From Panorpa germanica (taxonomy: Eukaryota; Arthropoda; Insecta; Mecoptera; Panorpidae), in contig OY783210.1 of NCBI GenBank assembly GCA_963678705.1, positions 15,253,331-15,317,330 on the forward strand: a DNA stretch of 64,000 nt, given 5' to 3'. The position numbers and the translations under genes are program-made. This document shows positions 1 to 12,400 of this stretch, piece by piece (position 1 is the first letter of the stretch; every line of letters begins with the position of its first letter). Below the pieces are notes generated by a model. That model searched no databases and had not been told where the DNA came from. It saw nothing but the letters and a program-made list of their open reading frames with translations.

Positions 1-236
1 CATAAACTATAGTTTAGAAAGATCAAAATTCAATAGTGAAATATTAGATGTGGTTAAAACTTTTCCTGTTAATACTAAATTTTTGTTAAGTGATTCAAAA
101 TTAATTAGTGAATTATTTAAAAATTTAGAAATTTGTAAAATAGAATTATAAAATGTGAAATATATAAAAAAAATGTTGGATGGTGGCTAGGACGAATAAA
201 AGTCAAGGCAAATAAATAAATTAAAAAAAAAAATAT
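1..236 (+). mobile_element. 3' end of a non-LTR retrotransposon (LINE family B)
   Basis: The first 100 bases closely match 51738-51821, where the same sequence encodes the C-terminal end of a LINE protein with a 'HIIFEC' zinc-knuckle-like motif. The stretch around 175-215 matches the 3' end of the other copy (53615-53660), 'GATGGTGGCTA' followed by 'GTCAAGGCAAATAA', and then runs into an A-rich AAAT-type tail. The element enters from beyond the left edge, so its 5' end and target duplication cannot be judged. It lies in what should be a USP14 intron, in antisense orientation to that gene. Confidence 0.75.
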
Positions 237-882
237 GATAGGAACGTTAGTAAACAAATAAATCATATAGTTTAGTACAGGATTAGCATAAAGGATTATT
301 TATTAAAAAGGATAATCCTATTATAATGTCAAAACGACCACCAAATACTAACATAGATTAGATGCAATTACTTAAATAATAAATGAATTGCTGCTTTACT
401 TGATAATTTAGATGATTTCGATTCGAGATGACGAAGATTTTTGACAGCATACATAAAATCAGAAACCGATAATCACCCGAAACCTTTAAAATTACAATTC
501 AAGTTATATATTATCAATAACCCAAAAAACGGTTTCTTTATTATCGGTATCTGTATTAATTCTATACAGGATCCGGAACTCCGTTCTTATTTGTTTAGTT
601 ATTTAATAACGATATGAAAATTTCATTTCGTAATCGTTATTTTAAGATTTTTTTTAGAACAAAATTATATTACGTTATATTAAAAGCTATATGCATTATA
701 TTCCGTAATGCTAAACCACATACATGTATAAAAATACCGTCACATTATTAGGAAAGTATAATTTGAATCTTTACTTTTTAGTTATTTATGCTACTTTGCA
801 TTATTTTCTATTCCTCATTATACCAGGCGTTTAAGGACGTTAAACAAATGCAGAAGTTGGGTGAGTGAAATCTGTAACTTAC
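237..882. other. AT-rich USP14 intron, no coding exon seen
   Basis: This stretch follows the splice donor at 877-882 (GTAAGT on the minus strand) and continues to the left edge. I looked for the next expected USP14 exon (the region after the DANECW motif) and saw none. Apart from the LINE tail to its left I see nothing recognisable. Confidence 0.5.
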
Positions 883-2031
883 TTTGATGTAGAATTTTCA
901 CCAGCCGGGAGTTTTTGCTGCAACATTCTGATCATTTCTGTCCAGCATTCGTTGGCATCCTTTAAACAAAATTAATAAATGAAATACCGCGAAACATAAG
1001 TAAAAAAAACGCAACAAAAATTATCATTTATTATATACCTGTTGCATATAATTGCCATTATCACTTTTTTCAGAGAATCTTGGAAGTGCCAAGTGGAGAG
1101 TTTGAAGTAAAATAAATGGAGGAATAGATGATCCCTTATCCATTGTTTGATACAAATCTCTTAACGCGGTTGTAATATTTTGTGCCATTGCTGTTTCAGA
1201 TGTTAAAGATATCACTGAAAATATTTGATTAAAAAACATTAATTTTATATTTCAAATTAGTTAATAACTATTAATTAAGGTAGTAGTCATACCTCCATTA
1301 TATTTAGATAAAGCTTCTCGCAGCTCTGGGACAGTTTTTAAACATTGCACAGTTGCATTCATATAACACGTATTTCCAAGATTGTTAAGACCAGCAGGTA
1401 GCTCCAGCTGTAACGATAAGTGCGTATTAGAATTGGCGTAAAAGTTAATCTAAAAACGTCAAAGAGATTCAAATTCAACACTTACAGCTGTAGCTAGTTC
1501 ACTTTCATTCATATCTTCAACAAACTTTGTTTTTGCAACTGGTTCAACTGGTAACTCTTCTTTTGAACCCATAAGTAATATAGTAATTCCCTACAAACAT
1601 TTATAAATTAGTCTTAAACTTGTAATTTCAAAAGAAGGGATTATATATAAGTATTAAAATGATTGATAATTGTGACCTACATCTTTCAATTTCATTGCCC
1701 CCCATTCAGTGTCTTTTAATGTCACTCCTTTGCACATAACCTTTTGTCTCTCAGGTTGCACACCAGTTAAAGCAAATAATTGTGCTTTAAATAACATAGG
1801 GTCTTCATCAGTATTTACTTCAATACCAGGAAATTGTTCTTTTCCCCATTTTACAGTAACTATAACAATAGAAGAGTTTTAAAATTTTGACAACCTTTGA
1901 CAACCAATGATTAGACATTTTCCTAAATGAAATAACTCAAAGATAATTTTAGTGGTTCTTTGTAGGTAATATTGGCGAAAGAGTGTATTATAATTAATAT
2001 AAGAATTTGTCTCACCTGTGTAAGAAGGCAT
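883..2031 (-). CDS. Usp14: USP14 (ubiquitin C-terminal hydrolase 14), 5' six exons, 3' end outside window
   Basis: Exons on the minus strand are 2016-2031, 1681-1859, 1486-1590, 1293-1407, 1039-1214 and 883-959, all with GT-AG borders and matching phases. They give about 222 residues starting MPSYTVTVKWGKEQFPG, close to the start of human USP14. The ubiquitin-like domain covers roughly residues 1-80. The cysteine box LGNTCYMNATVQC begins near residue 110 and puts the catalytic cysteine at 114, the same number as in human USP14. The last visible exon carries the QQDANECW motif. The histidine box lies beyond the left edge. USP14 trims ubiquitin chains at the 26S proteasome. The 16-nt first coding exon is chosen because it supplies the conserved start and the right phase. 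The gene is divergent from the unrecognised gene starting at 2546. Confidence 0.93.
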
Positions 2032-2545
2032 GATTGTCTTAAAAAGTACTAGTCATAAATAGGTTATACTTCAAAAATAAATATTTACAGTGAAACTGTT
2101 CAGAGTACAGTAATTGCTTATTGATCACTAAACGATAACACAATTAATCGCTCTAGTTATGTAGATTTAATTTATGTTTAGTGAACTGCCTTGAATAAAA
2201 CAAAGTAAACCTGAATCAGCAGAAAATGTAAAAAGCTACAATAGAAATTTACCGGACATACATGAAGTTTCTGCTGATCAGATAAATTATCAAGTCATAG
2301 ACATGACAGACGTACATTAGAGATATATTAAACGGTTAGTACAGAATTCACTAAACAGAGGGTAGTACACACTACATCGAGGAATAGAGCGCCTAATTTA
2401 AAATTTAGTTTTTTGGAAATAAAATTTGAAAATTTCTTTTGATGGTATTAATAATAATTATAAAAACAAAACAAATATTTCAAAGGTGGCGTTTTTTTTT
2501 TATTAAGTTTATTAGTATGTCCCAAGTAAATAAAAATTAAAAATT
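2032..2545. promoter_or_regulatory. Divergent promoter region between USP14 and the 642-residue protein gene
   Basis: The two start codons face away from each other across 514 bases, so this interval must hold both transcription starts unless non-coding first exons lie elsewhere. I see no clear TATA box or initiator that I would defend. A short T-run and AT-rich sequence lie near 2480-2545. Confidence 0.4.
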
Positions 2546-5500
2546 ATGTACGCTTTTAGGGGAAATGAAAAATTAATTGGTGGTAATTCTTAAAAATAAC
2601 AATTATTAAATAAATTAATTGTTTCATATTTATTGCATTTAATTTTTTTATTTTATAGGCGAAGAAAGATTATTAACAGCTATCAAAAATAATTTAAATA
2701 AAAGGTATGTATTTATAATTTAATATCACAAAATTATGTAAATCCGCAAATTGATAGAAAGCATTTTGTAAAATTGAAATACATTTTAAGATATTTACTA
2801 TTTATAAATTGTAACAAAAAATCTAGTATGCGTTTTAAATTAAAAATTAAAAATTTAAAATAAATTCGTTCGTTCCAGAAAAATCTTTATTACGAATATT
2901 TCATCTACATAAATTAATAAATTTGTGTAAACTGTCTTATAATCGAAGCTAGAATCAATGTTACCAAAGTAAAAAAGCTTTTTTACTCTCACGAACTTAC
3001 ATAATATTTACATGGCACTTACATAACGAAATCTATGTATTATTTAATGTAAAAATAATTATCCAAAATTATTACATTATATATATATATATATATATAC
3101 ATTATACATTATTTTTTTACATTATCTTAAAATAAATGTAAAATAAACTAAAAATTTGTTGGTAATATATTAGTTTAATATTTACCAAGATTTAAATTTT
3201 CTAAAGTAGTTTTATTTACAATAGACAACGTAAATTTTCGATAAAGATAATATCTTTTTTAAATATGACCTTATTTTAATATAAGAGAATAATAAAATAT
3301 TCAACCAAAAATTAACGAAATGGAAATTTGACAATTATATTAGTTTTTCAATAAATACAATTTTTGTTTTGTAGAAGTGCTGCAGAAATTGGTGATTTTA
3401 GTGATTGCAGTATTGGAGAAAGTTCACGGATTATAAAAAGACGATATTATAACTTAAATGAGCGGCAACCTGGTGCACCGGATCCAAGATTTCGAAGGTA
3501 TAAAACATTTGTTGAACATAAAATAAAAAAAAAGTAATTTTTTTAAATAAAACTTTAGGACAGTTCAATTACCATCAGAAGACGGAGACAAGAAAGATAA
3601 ATTTCAGAGCGAAAGAGTAAATCACAAAAGAGTGAAGTACAGTGACCTGCGCACTGAAAAACGCCGGATGGAAAAGCGTAGTTACACGCAGATAAATATT
3701 ATGGAAAATAGAAAGCAGCGTAAAGTTTTAAAGAAGCCGAGAGATAGCGGTAAGATTCTGATAGTAAAACAATTATGCAAGTCCCTCTCTTTTTATTTAT
3801 TTCTCACTTACAGCACGTGGAAATCGCCAGATAAGTCAAACTGTACATTCCAGTATGAACAGTAACGTCTCAGGAGGTAAACAAAGGTGCACCTTATTTA
3901 TATTTTCAATTTTAAAATAAATTAACCGTTTTGGTTTGGAACTTTGCTAAATATTTAAAAATGTTCTACTACTAAATAATATTATTTTATATGTCATTGT
4001 AGTTATCCAACTAGAATTAGATTGATTAAATCAAAATCAACAGAATGTAAATTATCAGAAGAAACAACTAGAAATTATAACTTATGGACAAATCGATTAT
4101 TTAGGGCGCGATTTTCCTCAGTTGAAAGTTCACCAAGGCCTCAGACGACATCACATTCTGGAAGTTCAGAAAATAGGTAAAAAAAAATACAAATAATACA
4201 GAACTGAGAATGGATTGCTAAAGTAATAACGTTTATTTTTAGTCCAAGAAGGAACGAAATTCCTCGTAGTTATCTACTATGCACATGTCCCCCAAAAAGT
4301 CCAAAGCCGCCAAATAAAAAAAAAATACAATTAAAAAGTAGTAAAAAGTTATTTAACATTGTCAGTGCTGATTTGGAACAAAGATTGAAATATATTGAAA
4401 AAGGGCTTCAAGTTAGAAAAAGTGAAAATATATTAAACTATCCAAGGAAAATGTATATGCCTGTTAGGTCCACACAAACGGAAGGAAATTTGCTAAAACC
4501 GATTTCATGCTACTGCTCTAGTAGAAGAATTCCTCAGATGGAAGATCGCGCTATGAATACAGATGTGGAAGTCACCAATTGTTCCATCCAATGTGATGAA
4601 GCTGTGCTTACCATCCATCATCATCAAAGTATTGATTTGGCTTTATCAGGATCTCAAGTTCCAATAAGGGATAGCTATTCTTTTGAGTCTATAACAGCTC
4701 AAGTTTCAGGTACAAAATTTCTAAATTGGTCCTCTATTAAGTCCTCACACAAAATTTAGTTTGTCGGGTTGTCCAAAAGGTATGCTTGACTTTTATGGCT
4801 CTTCCATAAATCGGGAAATTTTGATCAGTAAATTGGGACAATTTTGGCATGCAATGGGCTTCTGTCCTCATTTCTTAGTAGTCGATTTTTCAATTGTTGA
4901 TTGAAATTGATGTAAATAAATGTGTATTGGCGTGTCTATTTTATTAAATATCTAAATGTTGACGGAGATATAGCAATTAAAAGTTTGAATTGTAGTTTTA
5001 GCGCTAGAAATGGTCGGCCATTTGTATGACGTGAAATGCATTTTATACGTCAGTTATTTGTTGAGTAGGTCAGTGCTGTGGTAATGTTTTGTAGCTGTTG
5101 GTAGCGAAATAATCAAGTCAAGTCAAAGAATAATAAGTTTTTATTTCATTTAACCCTGTTACGGCAGACATAATATTGGAATTTGATTGTTCCTTGAAAT
5201 AACTGTAAATAATATATAAGCAGAGATTTATGAGCTGTAAGGTTGGTAACCTGTAAACTTGTCAGAGTTCTGTCAAGAATATATCTCGGCCTGTACGTGA
5301 GGTCACATGCCTTGGAATGTTGTACAACGTTGAATCCCTTTAATAATTAAAGAGACAAATTACTTTTTTAATTGGTAATATCTAATAACATACAAGGAGT
5401 TATTATAAAATAATTGAACATTTGAGGTTCTAGTAACCCATTTTATCAATATATAGTACACTTTTATAGAAAGTAAGACATAGGACACAAGCTCATTTCT

Positions 5501-8046
5501 ACATAATTGACAACTTGACAGCAAAATATGTAACAGAATTGTAGAAATGATACTTTGGTTTATGTAGCGAATAAAATCCAACTTACTTCCCTCCCATCTA
5601 TTTAACCTTGGATTGGATCTTAGGGATTAACTCTTTGAACTGACGTCTTTCGATAAAATACTATCAAAATGTTCCACAATTCAATACGGTCTTTAATTAA
5701 CATTCGCTAATTTTCAGATTTTCGCGATTCCAAAGAACCATTTTATGCAGAGAATTGTAAACAAAATTACGAAATGCTTTTCCAATACAACACTTCTCGA
5801 ACCGAAAAGTCAATGCTCATAGAGCCATTAGATTTACCGGAAACACCGCACACCTTCCAAAGTGAATTAATAACCGATGATCTGGATCCCATCGTGACAA
5901 CAACCCGTATAGAACAACGAATCGAAACACACCACGCAGAAGTAATTGAATCTTCACATTCTAAGGAAAATGTATTAGTTAAATATCACCCACAAGAAAC
6001 TGAATCTTCAGATATTGATAACACACAACCGAAAGTATCGCTGACGTCTTGCGATGGTACTTCAGATACAAAACGAAGTTCTTCAAAATCAATCGTTTCT
6101 GAATCGTCAGTTTGGGTAAAAGGGACAAGTTATTCTTCGTGTTCTTACACAAGCCTGCCACAAACAGCTTCATACGCTTCTACTAAGATTAGTCAAACGT
6201 GTTGGACTGTACAAAAACAATATTCTTGGAAGCAACATCTGCAAGCATCGTTTTCGTTGATTTTGGAAGACTTGCAAGATGGTATAAGAAATGGTAAGTA
6301 CTGAGTTTATGTAAATTAGGTTTCTGGCTTTACACAAGGTAACTTCAAGGTTGCTATCCTATTTAGAAATTGTCTTGCAGTGCGAATTTCACACTTGCTA
6401 GCTTATTACAAGCTAATTTAAGTAAGCTTGCAGTTCTTAGTTTACGAAGTCTTGGATAGTATCCAATCTGTGACAATTTTTTTCTGGATAAAATAAAATC
6501 TATGATAAATTGTTCGTGAAAGAGTATAGTTTCTAGGATTTTTTTTTAGTTCCTTTAAATCATTCGATTCCCATCAACATACTGAAAGGATATATCTCTT
6601 TAAATATTAATCCACATGCAATATGAGTAATTTGTCATTGATATACGATGAATTACCATACAGTATAAGCTTAATTGCTTTGTTTCATGTTCAGATAACA
6701 TTTTTACGTTACTAACGTATTTGTTATGATAATAACACGGTGTTCACATGACGCGATTTACACGTGATTAGAGTAGGACAACGCAGTATGAGGACGCAAT
6801 GCCTCTCGCTTGCACTCATGTGCCAAACGCGTTTAAATAGCGTTATGCGAACACGGGGTTAAGGCAAAATAAGGTCGAACAGATATCTTGTTTATAGGTC
6901 ATTCAAATTTGAATTTCCATTTGTGGCTTAATATTGAACTATATTTTGATGTCGTAAAAATAATATTAAAGTGTGTTGAATAATGAGTAATCGAATTTAT
7001 TTATTCTTCTTCGTCACATTATAATATCAAAAGTGTGTGTTGCTCGCAACAGCTGTAAGTAGTATCAGATGTATCATTGCACTTTAATATCTATTGCATA
7101 AAACACCTGGTCATTCTAAAAGGATTACAGATTTTTTATAAACTTGACAAAAGTGCCTATTTTAATTGTTAATATTCCTTACTATTATTATTTATTTATT
7201 ATATTAATTGTGTGCCTTCCTCTTGTGATCCTCTCTCTTCATGTCCCATACTCCTCCTTCATTCTCACCGTTTCCTACTTCTCCTTCCTTCTAGCCTGTA
7301 TCTACGTCTCTCACCTCTTGCCTTCCTTGTCTCCTCTCGACAAACCCTCTATTATCTTTTCACTATCCTTCCTGCCTTTTCTCTTCGTTTTCACTTCTCC
7401 ACTTATGTCTATTACAGACATAAACCCTTTATCTTTAATATTATTAAAATTAGAGAATATTAAATTATTAATATTCCTTACTGTCTAATACCAAAGTTCC
7501 TGATAGCAAACTTTATCAACATAGTATAGTTTTATAAAATATAAGACATGGTTTAAAAGCCCGTTTACCAAATTTACCAAAAATACAATTTATTGTACCA
7601 ATTTTTCAGGTTGGCAGATGTTCTTCGACTCCTTACATATGACGCTACCGATTGTGGTTGGATTTACCATCGCGGCGATGACCCTCGCCTTCATAAAGCA
7701 CTACGACAACGTTTCCGACTATCTTTACTACATTCGTAATGGGCAACCGAAAAAAGAGCCAGAAATTTATGAGACAGTAGTAAATTTTTCAAAAAATGTA
7801 TTTACATTTTGCTGGAAATGTCTGTTTTGCCCTGTAAGTAAAATTATATTAAATTTGAGATAAAATTTTCTTTATAAAGGTAAGCGTACACAAGTCTGCA
7901 AAGCTCGCATCAAACGCATTGGCTTTGTTACATAAAACATTATCTTCCATGTTAATATTTTGTTTTTATTACTTAAAACGCATAAATAAAACCTTATTAA
8001 AATTCCCAATTTTCCTTTCCCTTTTCAGAGAGGAGAATTACTTTGA
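2546..8046 (+). CDS. Unrecognised protein of about 642 residues with one C-terminal membrane segment
   Basis: Ten exons keep one open frame: 2546-2582, 2659-2704, 3375-3497, 3559-3749, 3814-3886, 4003-4176, 4243-4709, 5718-6293, 7610-7833 and 8029-8046 (stop TGA at 8044). All introns are GT-AG and all phases agree. The start at 2546 (MYAFRGNEKLIGG) was picked because its exon ends in the phase needed by the next. The N-terminal third is rich in Arg and Lys (IKRRYYNLNERQPGAPDPRF, then several KR clusters). A CTCPPKSPKPP stretch lies near residue 235, and a long Ser/Thr-rich region follows. Residues about 574-591 (TLPIVVGFTIAAMTLAFI) form one strong hydrophobic segment. The tail holds a Cys-rich CWKCLFCP. 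I recognise no family. The basic N-terminus plus a late membrane segment would suit an endomembrane or nuclear-envelope protein, but that is a guess. The two longest introns carry a MITE and a LINE fragment. Confidence 0.72.
4855..5494 (+). mobile_element. MITE, GGGCTTGTGTCC family, copy 1
   Basis: Starts GGGCTTCTGTCC and ends with the inverse of that end (GGACACAAGCTC), about 640 bp. It shares its whole interior with the copies at 11420, 17044, 26166, 33049 and 54075, including 'TAGCGCTAGAAATGGTCGGCC' equivalents and the inner 'AGAGATTTATGAGCTGTAAGG' motif. It encodes nothing and sits in intron 7 of the unrecognised gene. Confidence 0.8.
6294..7168. other. Intron 8 of the unrecognised gene, left part
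   Basis: No coding exon is visible. From about 7100 the sequence resembles the interior of the GGGCTTGTGTCC MITE in diverged form, so the LINE fragment that follows may have landed in an old MITE. Confidence 0.4.
7184..7467 (-). mobile_element. 5'-truncated LINE family A fragment with 15-bp target duplication
   Basis: The C/T-rich sequence is the reverse complement of the 3' part of the LINE at 38962-39740 (shared blocks such as CTCTCGACAAACCCTCTATT in diverged form). It is flanked by the direct repeat TTAATATTCCTTACT at 7169-7183 and 7468-7482. The 3' terminal hairpin seen in the other two copies is lost here. Open frames across it on the plus strand are by-products of the T-rich composition. 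Confidence 0.75.
7483..7593. mobile_element. Diverged end of a MITE related to the GGGCTTGTGTCC family
   Basis: The block 'AACTTTATCAACATAGTATAG' equivalent followed by 'ATAAGACATGGTTTAAAAGCCC' matches the right ends of copies at 25140-25197 and 30140-30215. It is an old, partial copy. Confidence 0.45.
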
Positions 8047-8103
8047 AGTTGAAGATATTAATGATTTCTTTTTATAATTATTTATTAACGAAGAATTTGT
8101 TTA

Positions 8104-8109
8104 AATAAA
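8104..8109 (+). terminator. Polyadenylation signal AATAAA
   Basis: AATAAA lies 58 bases after the stop codon of the unrecognised gene and is followed by a T-rich stretch. Its spacing supports the short last exon at 8029. Confidence 0.5.
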
Positions 8110-9361
8110 GTTTATTTAACTATTAAATGTAGTTTTATTCGTGACTAGACAAAACTTGTTTCGACTTCTATATTTAAATAAAAATTTGACGGTATTTAAT
8201 CACCTACAATGTAATATTTAGTTATATGGTTACCATAATACAAAAATTATGTAAAATTTCTATTTTATTTACGTAATATATTTTGCAACAAATTTCGTTT
8301 AAGAAAGTATGTTGAAAAATAAATAAAATTAAGTCTGCGAATCTACAAAAAATCGACGATATTTTGGTTTGGTTTATTTCAAAATTTTGTTGTTAAAATT
8401 TTATGTAACTTTTTCTACAAAAGTACGTAGAAGTATTTTTTAAGTTATTGGAAGGAACGACCCTTTTCACCTCTACAGGAGACCCTGATATATTTCGCCC
8501 ATATTTACTACATTTTATATTTTAGATTGCATGAGACGTCCCAATTGTCACATCAGATTAAAAAAGGGGTAAACTTTGGAATGAATGATAATATGTTGAA
8601 ATTTTGCATAGACCCTTGTTTTGACGTTCCGTAAACTTGGTAAGAATTCTCATAAAATGTCGTATCCGCGTCTTAAGATATTCGAGGTAAAAGGTCACAA
8701 AAATCCATTTTTTTTACAAATCAAGGAAGTATAAAGAAATCTCGCTTCCTATGTGTCGCATGTCATAGATGATATTATGAAAGTTGTAGACCATGAAATT
8801 TTCTACAAATTTGATCTTATGTATTTTTTTGTATGATTAACCATTCCAAAGATATAGTGAGAATAGTCGAAGTAATATTTTAAAAACATTGCATGAATTC
8901 GCATTGCAATCACACGCGTTAAACAAATTAATTCAATATCTCTATAGCATTTAAAACTGAAAAAGACAAACAAAAGCCTTGAGGTTTGAGAGTCTGTGGA
9001 AGTCTATCACGTACACCATGAACTTGCTTCTACACTTGACTCATACACGGACCGCGATGAGTTTCGATTCACTACATCTGCTGGCAGTGAGTCAGTGAGT
9101 TCAGTTGTTCAGCACAAAGTTGTTCAGTTGCTCTGTCAGTACTTCTTCTATCAGGCTAACATATTTATACAACCATCAGTTCTACTATCGATTTAAATTC
9201 ATTGTATACATATAGCAACTATATATTTTTAGTTTTTTCCTTTGTTAAATACTCGAAAGTGTTTTTACTTACAATTAGTACTAGAATTTAATACATAATA
9301 ATATTAAAATCAGTGAATATTAAATATTTATTAAAATACGTAAATATTGGTCTTATATTCG
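8110..9361. other. Intergenic: repeat-like block, then annexin upstream region
   Basis: About 8450-8960 has the look of an old transposon (mixed composition, 'GGAGACCCTGATATATTTC' type sequence), but I find no terminal repeats and no second copy in the window. Positions 8990-9190 contain an open stretch of 66 codons without gene-like features. Confidence 0.3.
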
Positions 9362-9387
9362 TGACGTGGAGATCATAGTTGTGACGT
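9362..9387 (+). promoter_or_regulatory. Two TGACGT (CRE half-site) motifs upstream of annexin B10
   Basis: TGACGT occurs at 9362-9367 and 9382-9387, each preceded by G, about 80-105 bases before the annexin start codon. Such motifs can bind CREB/ATF proteins. That they act here is only an inference from position. Confidence 0.25.
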
Positions 9388-9466
9388 ACAACGCAAAAGC
9401 AAACACATTAAGCGTTACATCACAATTTAATTGTTCATTGTGAAATAATAGTAAATAAACATCAAG

Positions 9467-12400
9467 ATGGTTCTGGATTACGAAGTAAGTGTTTTATAAT
9501 GTACTAATATTTATAAAATACATGGATTAAAATATTAATACAATATAAAAAGCGTAATAATGTCATCTTTAAAAATATCTAAGCCCGGCAAACACAGCTA
9601 TAGTACGTATTGTTTATTTATTTAAATATAGTGTCCACTTACTATATTTATTGCTATCAGGGTCATAATGACCTGTTCATAGTTAAGAAAATCATTTTTA
9701 AATTCAAATAAAAAGAAACCTTTGTGTATTATTATAATGGACCTTTTTTCTGATTATTATAAGGGGTCATCCATGTTTTCATGGTTTTTTAAACCCTCCC
9801 TATACTATATCTACCCCCGTTCCCATTGCCACACATTGTGATACCACACATTTAATAGAAATAATTGTGTTTTGTCCTTTTTATTTCTTTTTTGAAGTCG
9901 AAGTTTAGATAGAATGTGACGTCACGAAATTTCTGCTCGCCTCCTCGCTTGTCACACTTTGTGTTTTACCCTCCCTCCTCGAACGTAATTATTGAATTAT
10001 TTCTAATCCTTTATATTTTTAAAATTATGAATAATCATTTTAGGCAAAATTTTAGAAGAAATTATTCGATATAGCTACACCTTTTGTTTTGACTCTCATT
10101 AAAAAACTACTGAATTTTTGTATGTTTTATGGCCATTTTTGTATGCTCAAAACATGTACAAATCTTATGCAATATACATTATACCATTTTTTATTTAGAA
10201 AAAGACAATATTAATGGTTAAAGTTAAAATTTCAAATTTGAGGTTAGAAATAATATGACATTGTTATAAATGAAAATGGCGTCATATTTCACATTTATCA
10301 TAAACTTTAAGCATAAATACTGTCTATTTAAAAAAAAAAAAATAGTATAATGTATATTACGCAGGATTTGTACATGTTTTTACTATATTAAAAGCACCAG
10401 AAAATATACGAAAGTGCAGTAGTTTTTTTATAAGATTCAAAACAAAAGGTGCAGCTATATCGAATAATTACCCAGTTTACTAAGGACATTTAAAAAAATT
10501 GTCCTGATTTGTTAGATTGATGATTATTCCGCACAAATGACCATTTTTCAATTAAAGCATCATAAAGAGATTTTTCTTAGATTATTATAATCAATCATAA
10601 GGACTCTTTTTTGGGTAGAATAACAATTACAAAAAATATGAGTTGGTTCTAAAAGTATATTTCTTGGTAGGTCAAAACAAAGGTCAGATTAGAATAAACA
10701 TAATAGCATTCAGTCAATATTCAATAGATTGGGACGAGAGTTGTGCCTTCAGGTTCGATCCTAGGATCAGAGTTGTATTATTTGGGTTTGATTATTGTCA
10801 AGTTAAATTGATTATGTATATACATAATCATAAACTTAATATTCACCCCACATATATGAGGCAACGATATCTCGTATATATACGCCGATGTTAAATAAAC
10901 TAAATTAAAAAAAAAATTCAATAGATTGGCGGTGTTTTTAATTTAGCTTATTCAGATGCTCCATGTGCGTGACCAATACTTTAGGGATTGCCAACTGACA
11001 CGATCTTATCAGCTAATGTACGGGAATGTATCTAATTAACTTTATTTTTTAAAGCCTATTCCAACTGTGGTATCACACCCAGGATTTAACGCCGCTGAAG
11101 ATGGAACCGCACTGCGTGGTGCTATGAAGGGTTTGGGAACAGATGAGCAAACTATCATCGACATCCTCACTGCTAGAACGAACGCACAACGTCAGGAGAT
11201 TGCTAAGTTCTTCTTACAGGAATATGGCCGTGTGAGTAGTCTATTAAGTCTAATTGGTTAATCCCTGTACAGATTTCTAGTTGATTTTCTATGTTCATTA
11301 AATGTTTAGAACGGACCAATAAGAGCGAAAATTTAATTCTTTAAGATAAATAGTCTAAGATTCTATTGCGTGATTACTACGTCCATCTGTTTAGTCAAAA
11401 TACAATTTTTGTAGATAATGGGCTTGTGTCCTATGTCTTAATTTCTATAAAACTGTACTATATATTGATAAATTGGGTTACTAGGACCTCAAATGTTCAA
11501 TTATTCTTTAATAACTCCTTATATGTTAAGAGATATTAACAATTAAAAAAGTCATTTTGTCTCTTTAATTATTAAAGGGATTCAACGTTGTGCAACATTC
11601 CAAATGCATGTCACATCACAATCGCTGCCAACCTTACAGCTCATAAATCTCTGCTATATGTATTTATATATCAAAATATCAAATATTATTTACAGGTATT
11701 TCAAGGAACAATCAAATTTCAATATTATGTCTGCCGCAACAGGGTTAAATAAAATAAAAACTTATAACTCTTTGACTTGACTTGATTATTTCGACTACCA
11801 ACAGCTACAAAACATTACCACAGCACTGACCTACTCAACAAATAACTGACGTTAAAATGCATTTCACGTGATACAAATATTGCCGACCATTTCTAGCTCT
11901 AAAACTACAATTCAAATTTTTAATTGCTATATCTCTGTCAACAATTAGATATTTAATAAAATAGACACGCCAATACACATTTATTAACATTAATTCCAAT
12001 CAGCAATTGAAAAATCAACCACTAAAAAATGAGGACACAAGCAATTCATTTTTATAAAACAATTTTATTTACTTGTTTTGTAGATAAAATATAATTCATT
12101 TCAAAGAGAGATATGTAAAGCACTTGAAAAGTTTGCGCTGACCTCTCTCTCTTGGCCGAAACCTCTTGCCAATCAGGTGTACATAGGTTAAATTTAATAA
12201 TTATTAATTTAATAATATATTATTTTTTATACAACTAGTTTTACCTGTACTCCACGCGACTAGTACCGCAATATATCTAATTGTGAAATTTTCAATGCTA
12301 CCTAAACAATAGAAGGCAAATGACTCAGTTTATATTAAATCTTGCGTTCTTATTGGTCACCATTTCCTATATCATAACTAGCTGTCCCGGCCACGCGTTG

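Noticed and set aside
3632-3865. 77-codon frame reading through the donor at 3750
   Set aside because: The frame after 3749 is intron; the spliced exon at 3814 continues the protein in another reading of the same bases.
7144-7488. 114-codon plus-strand frame rich in Leu/Ser/Phe
   Set aside because: It is the antisense of a purine-rich LINE end; hydrophobicity comes from T/C richness.
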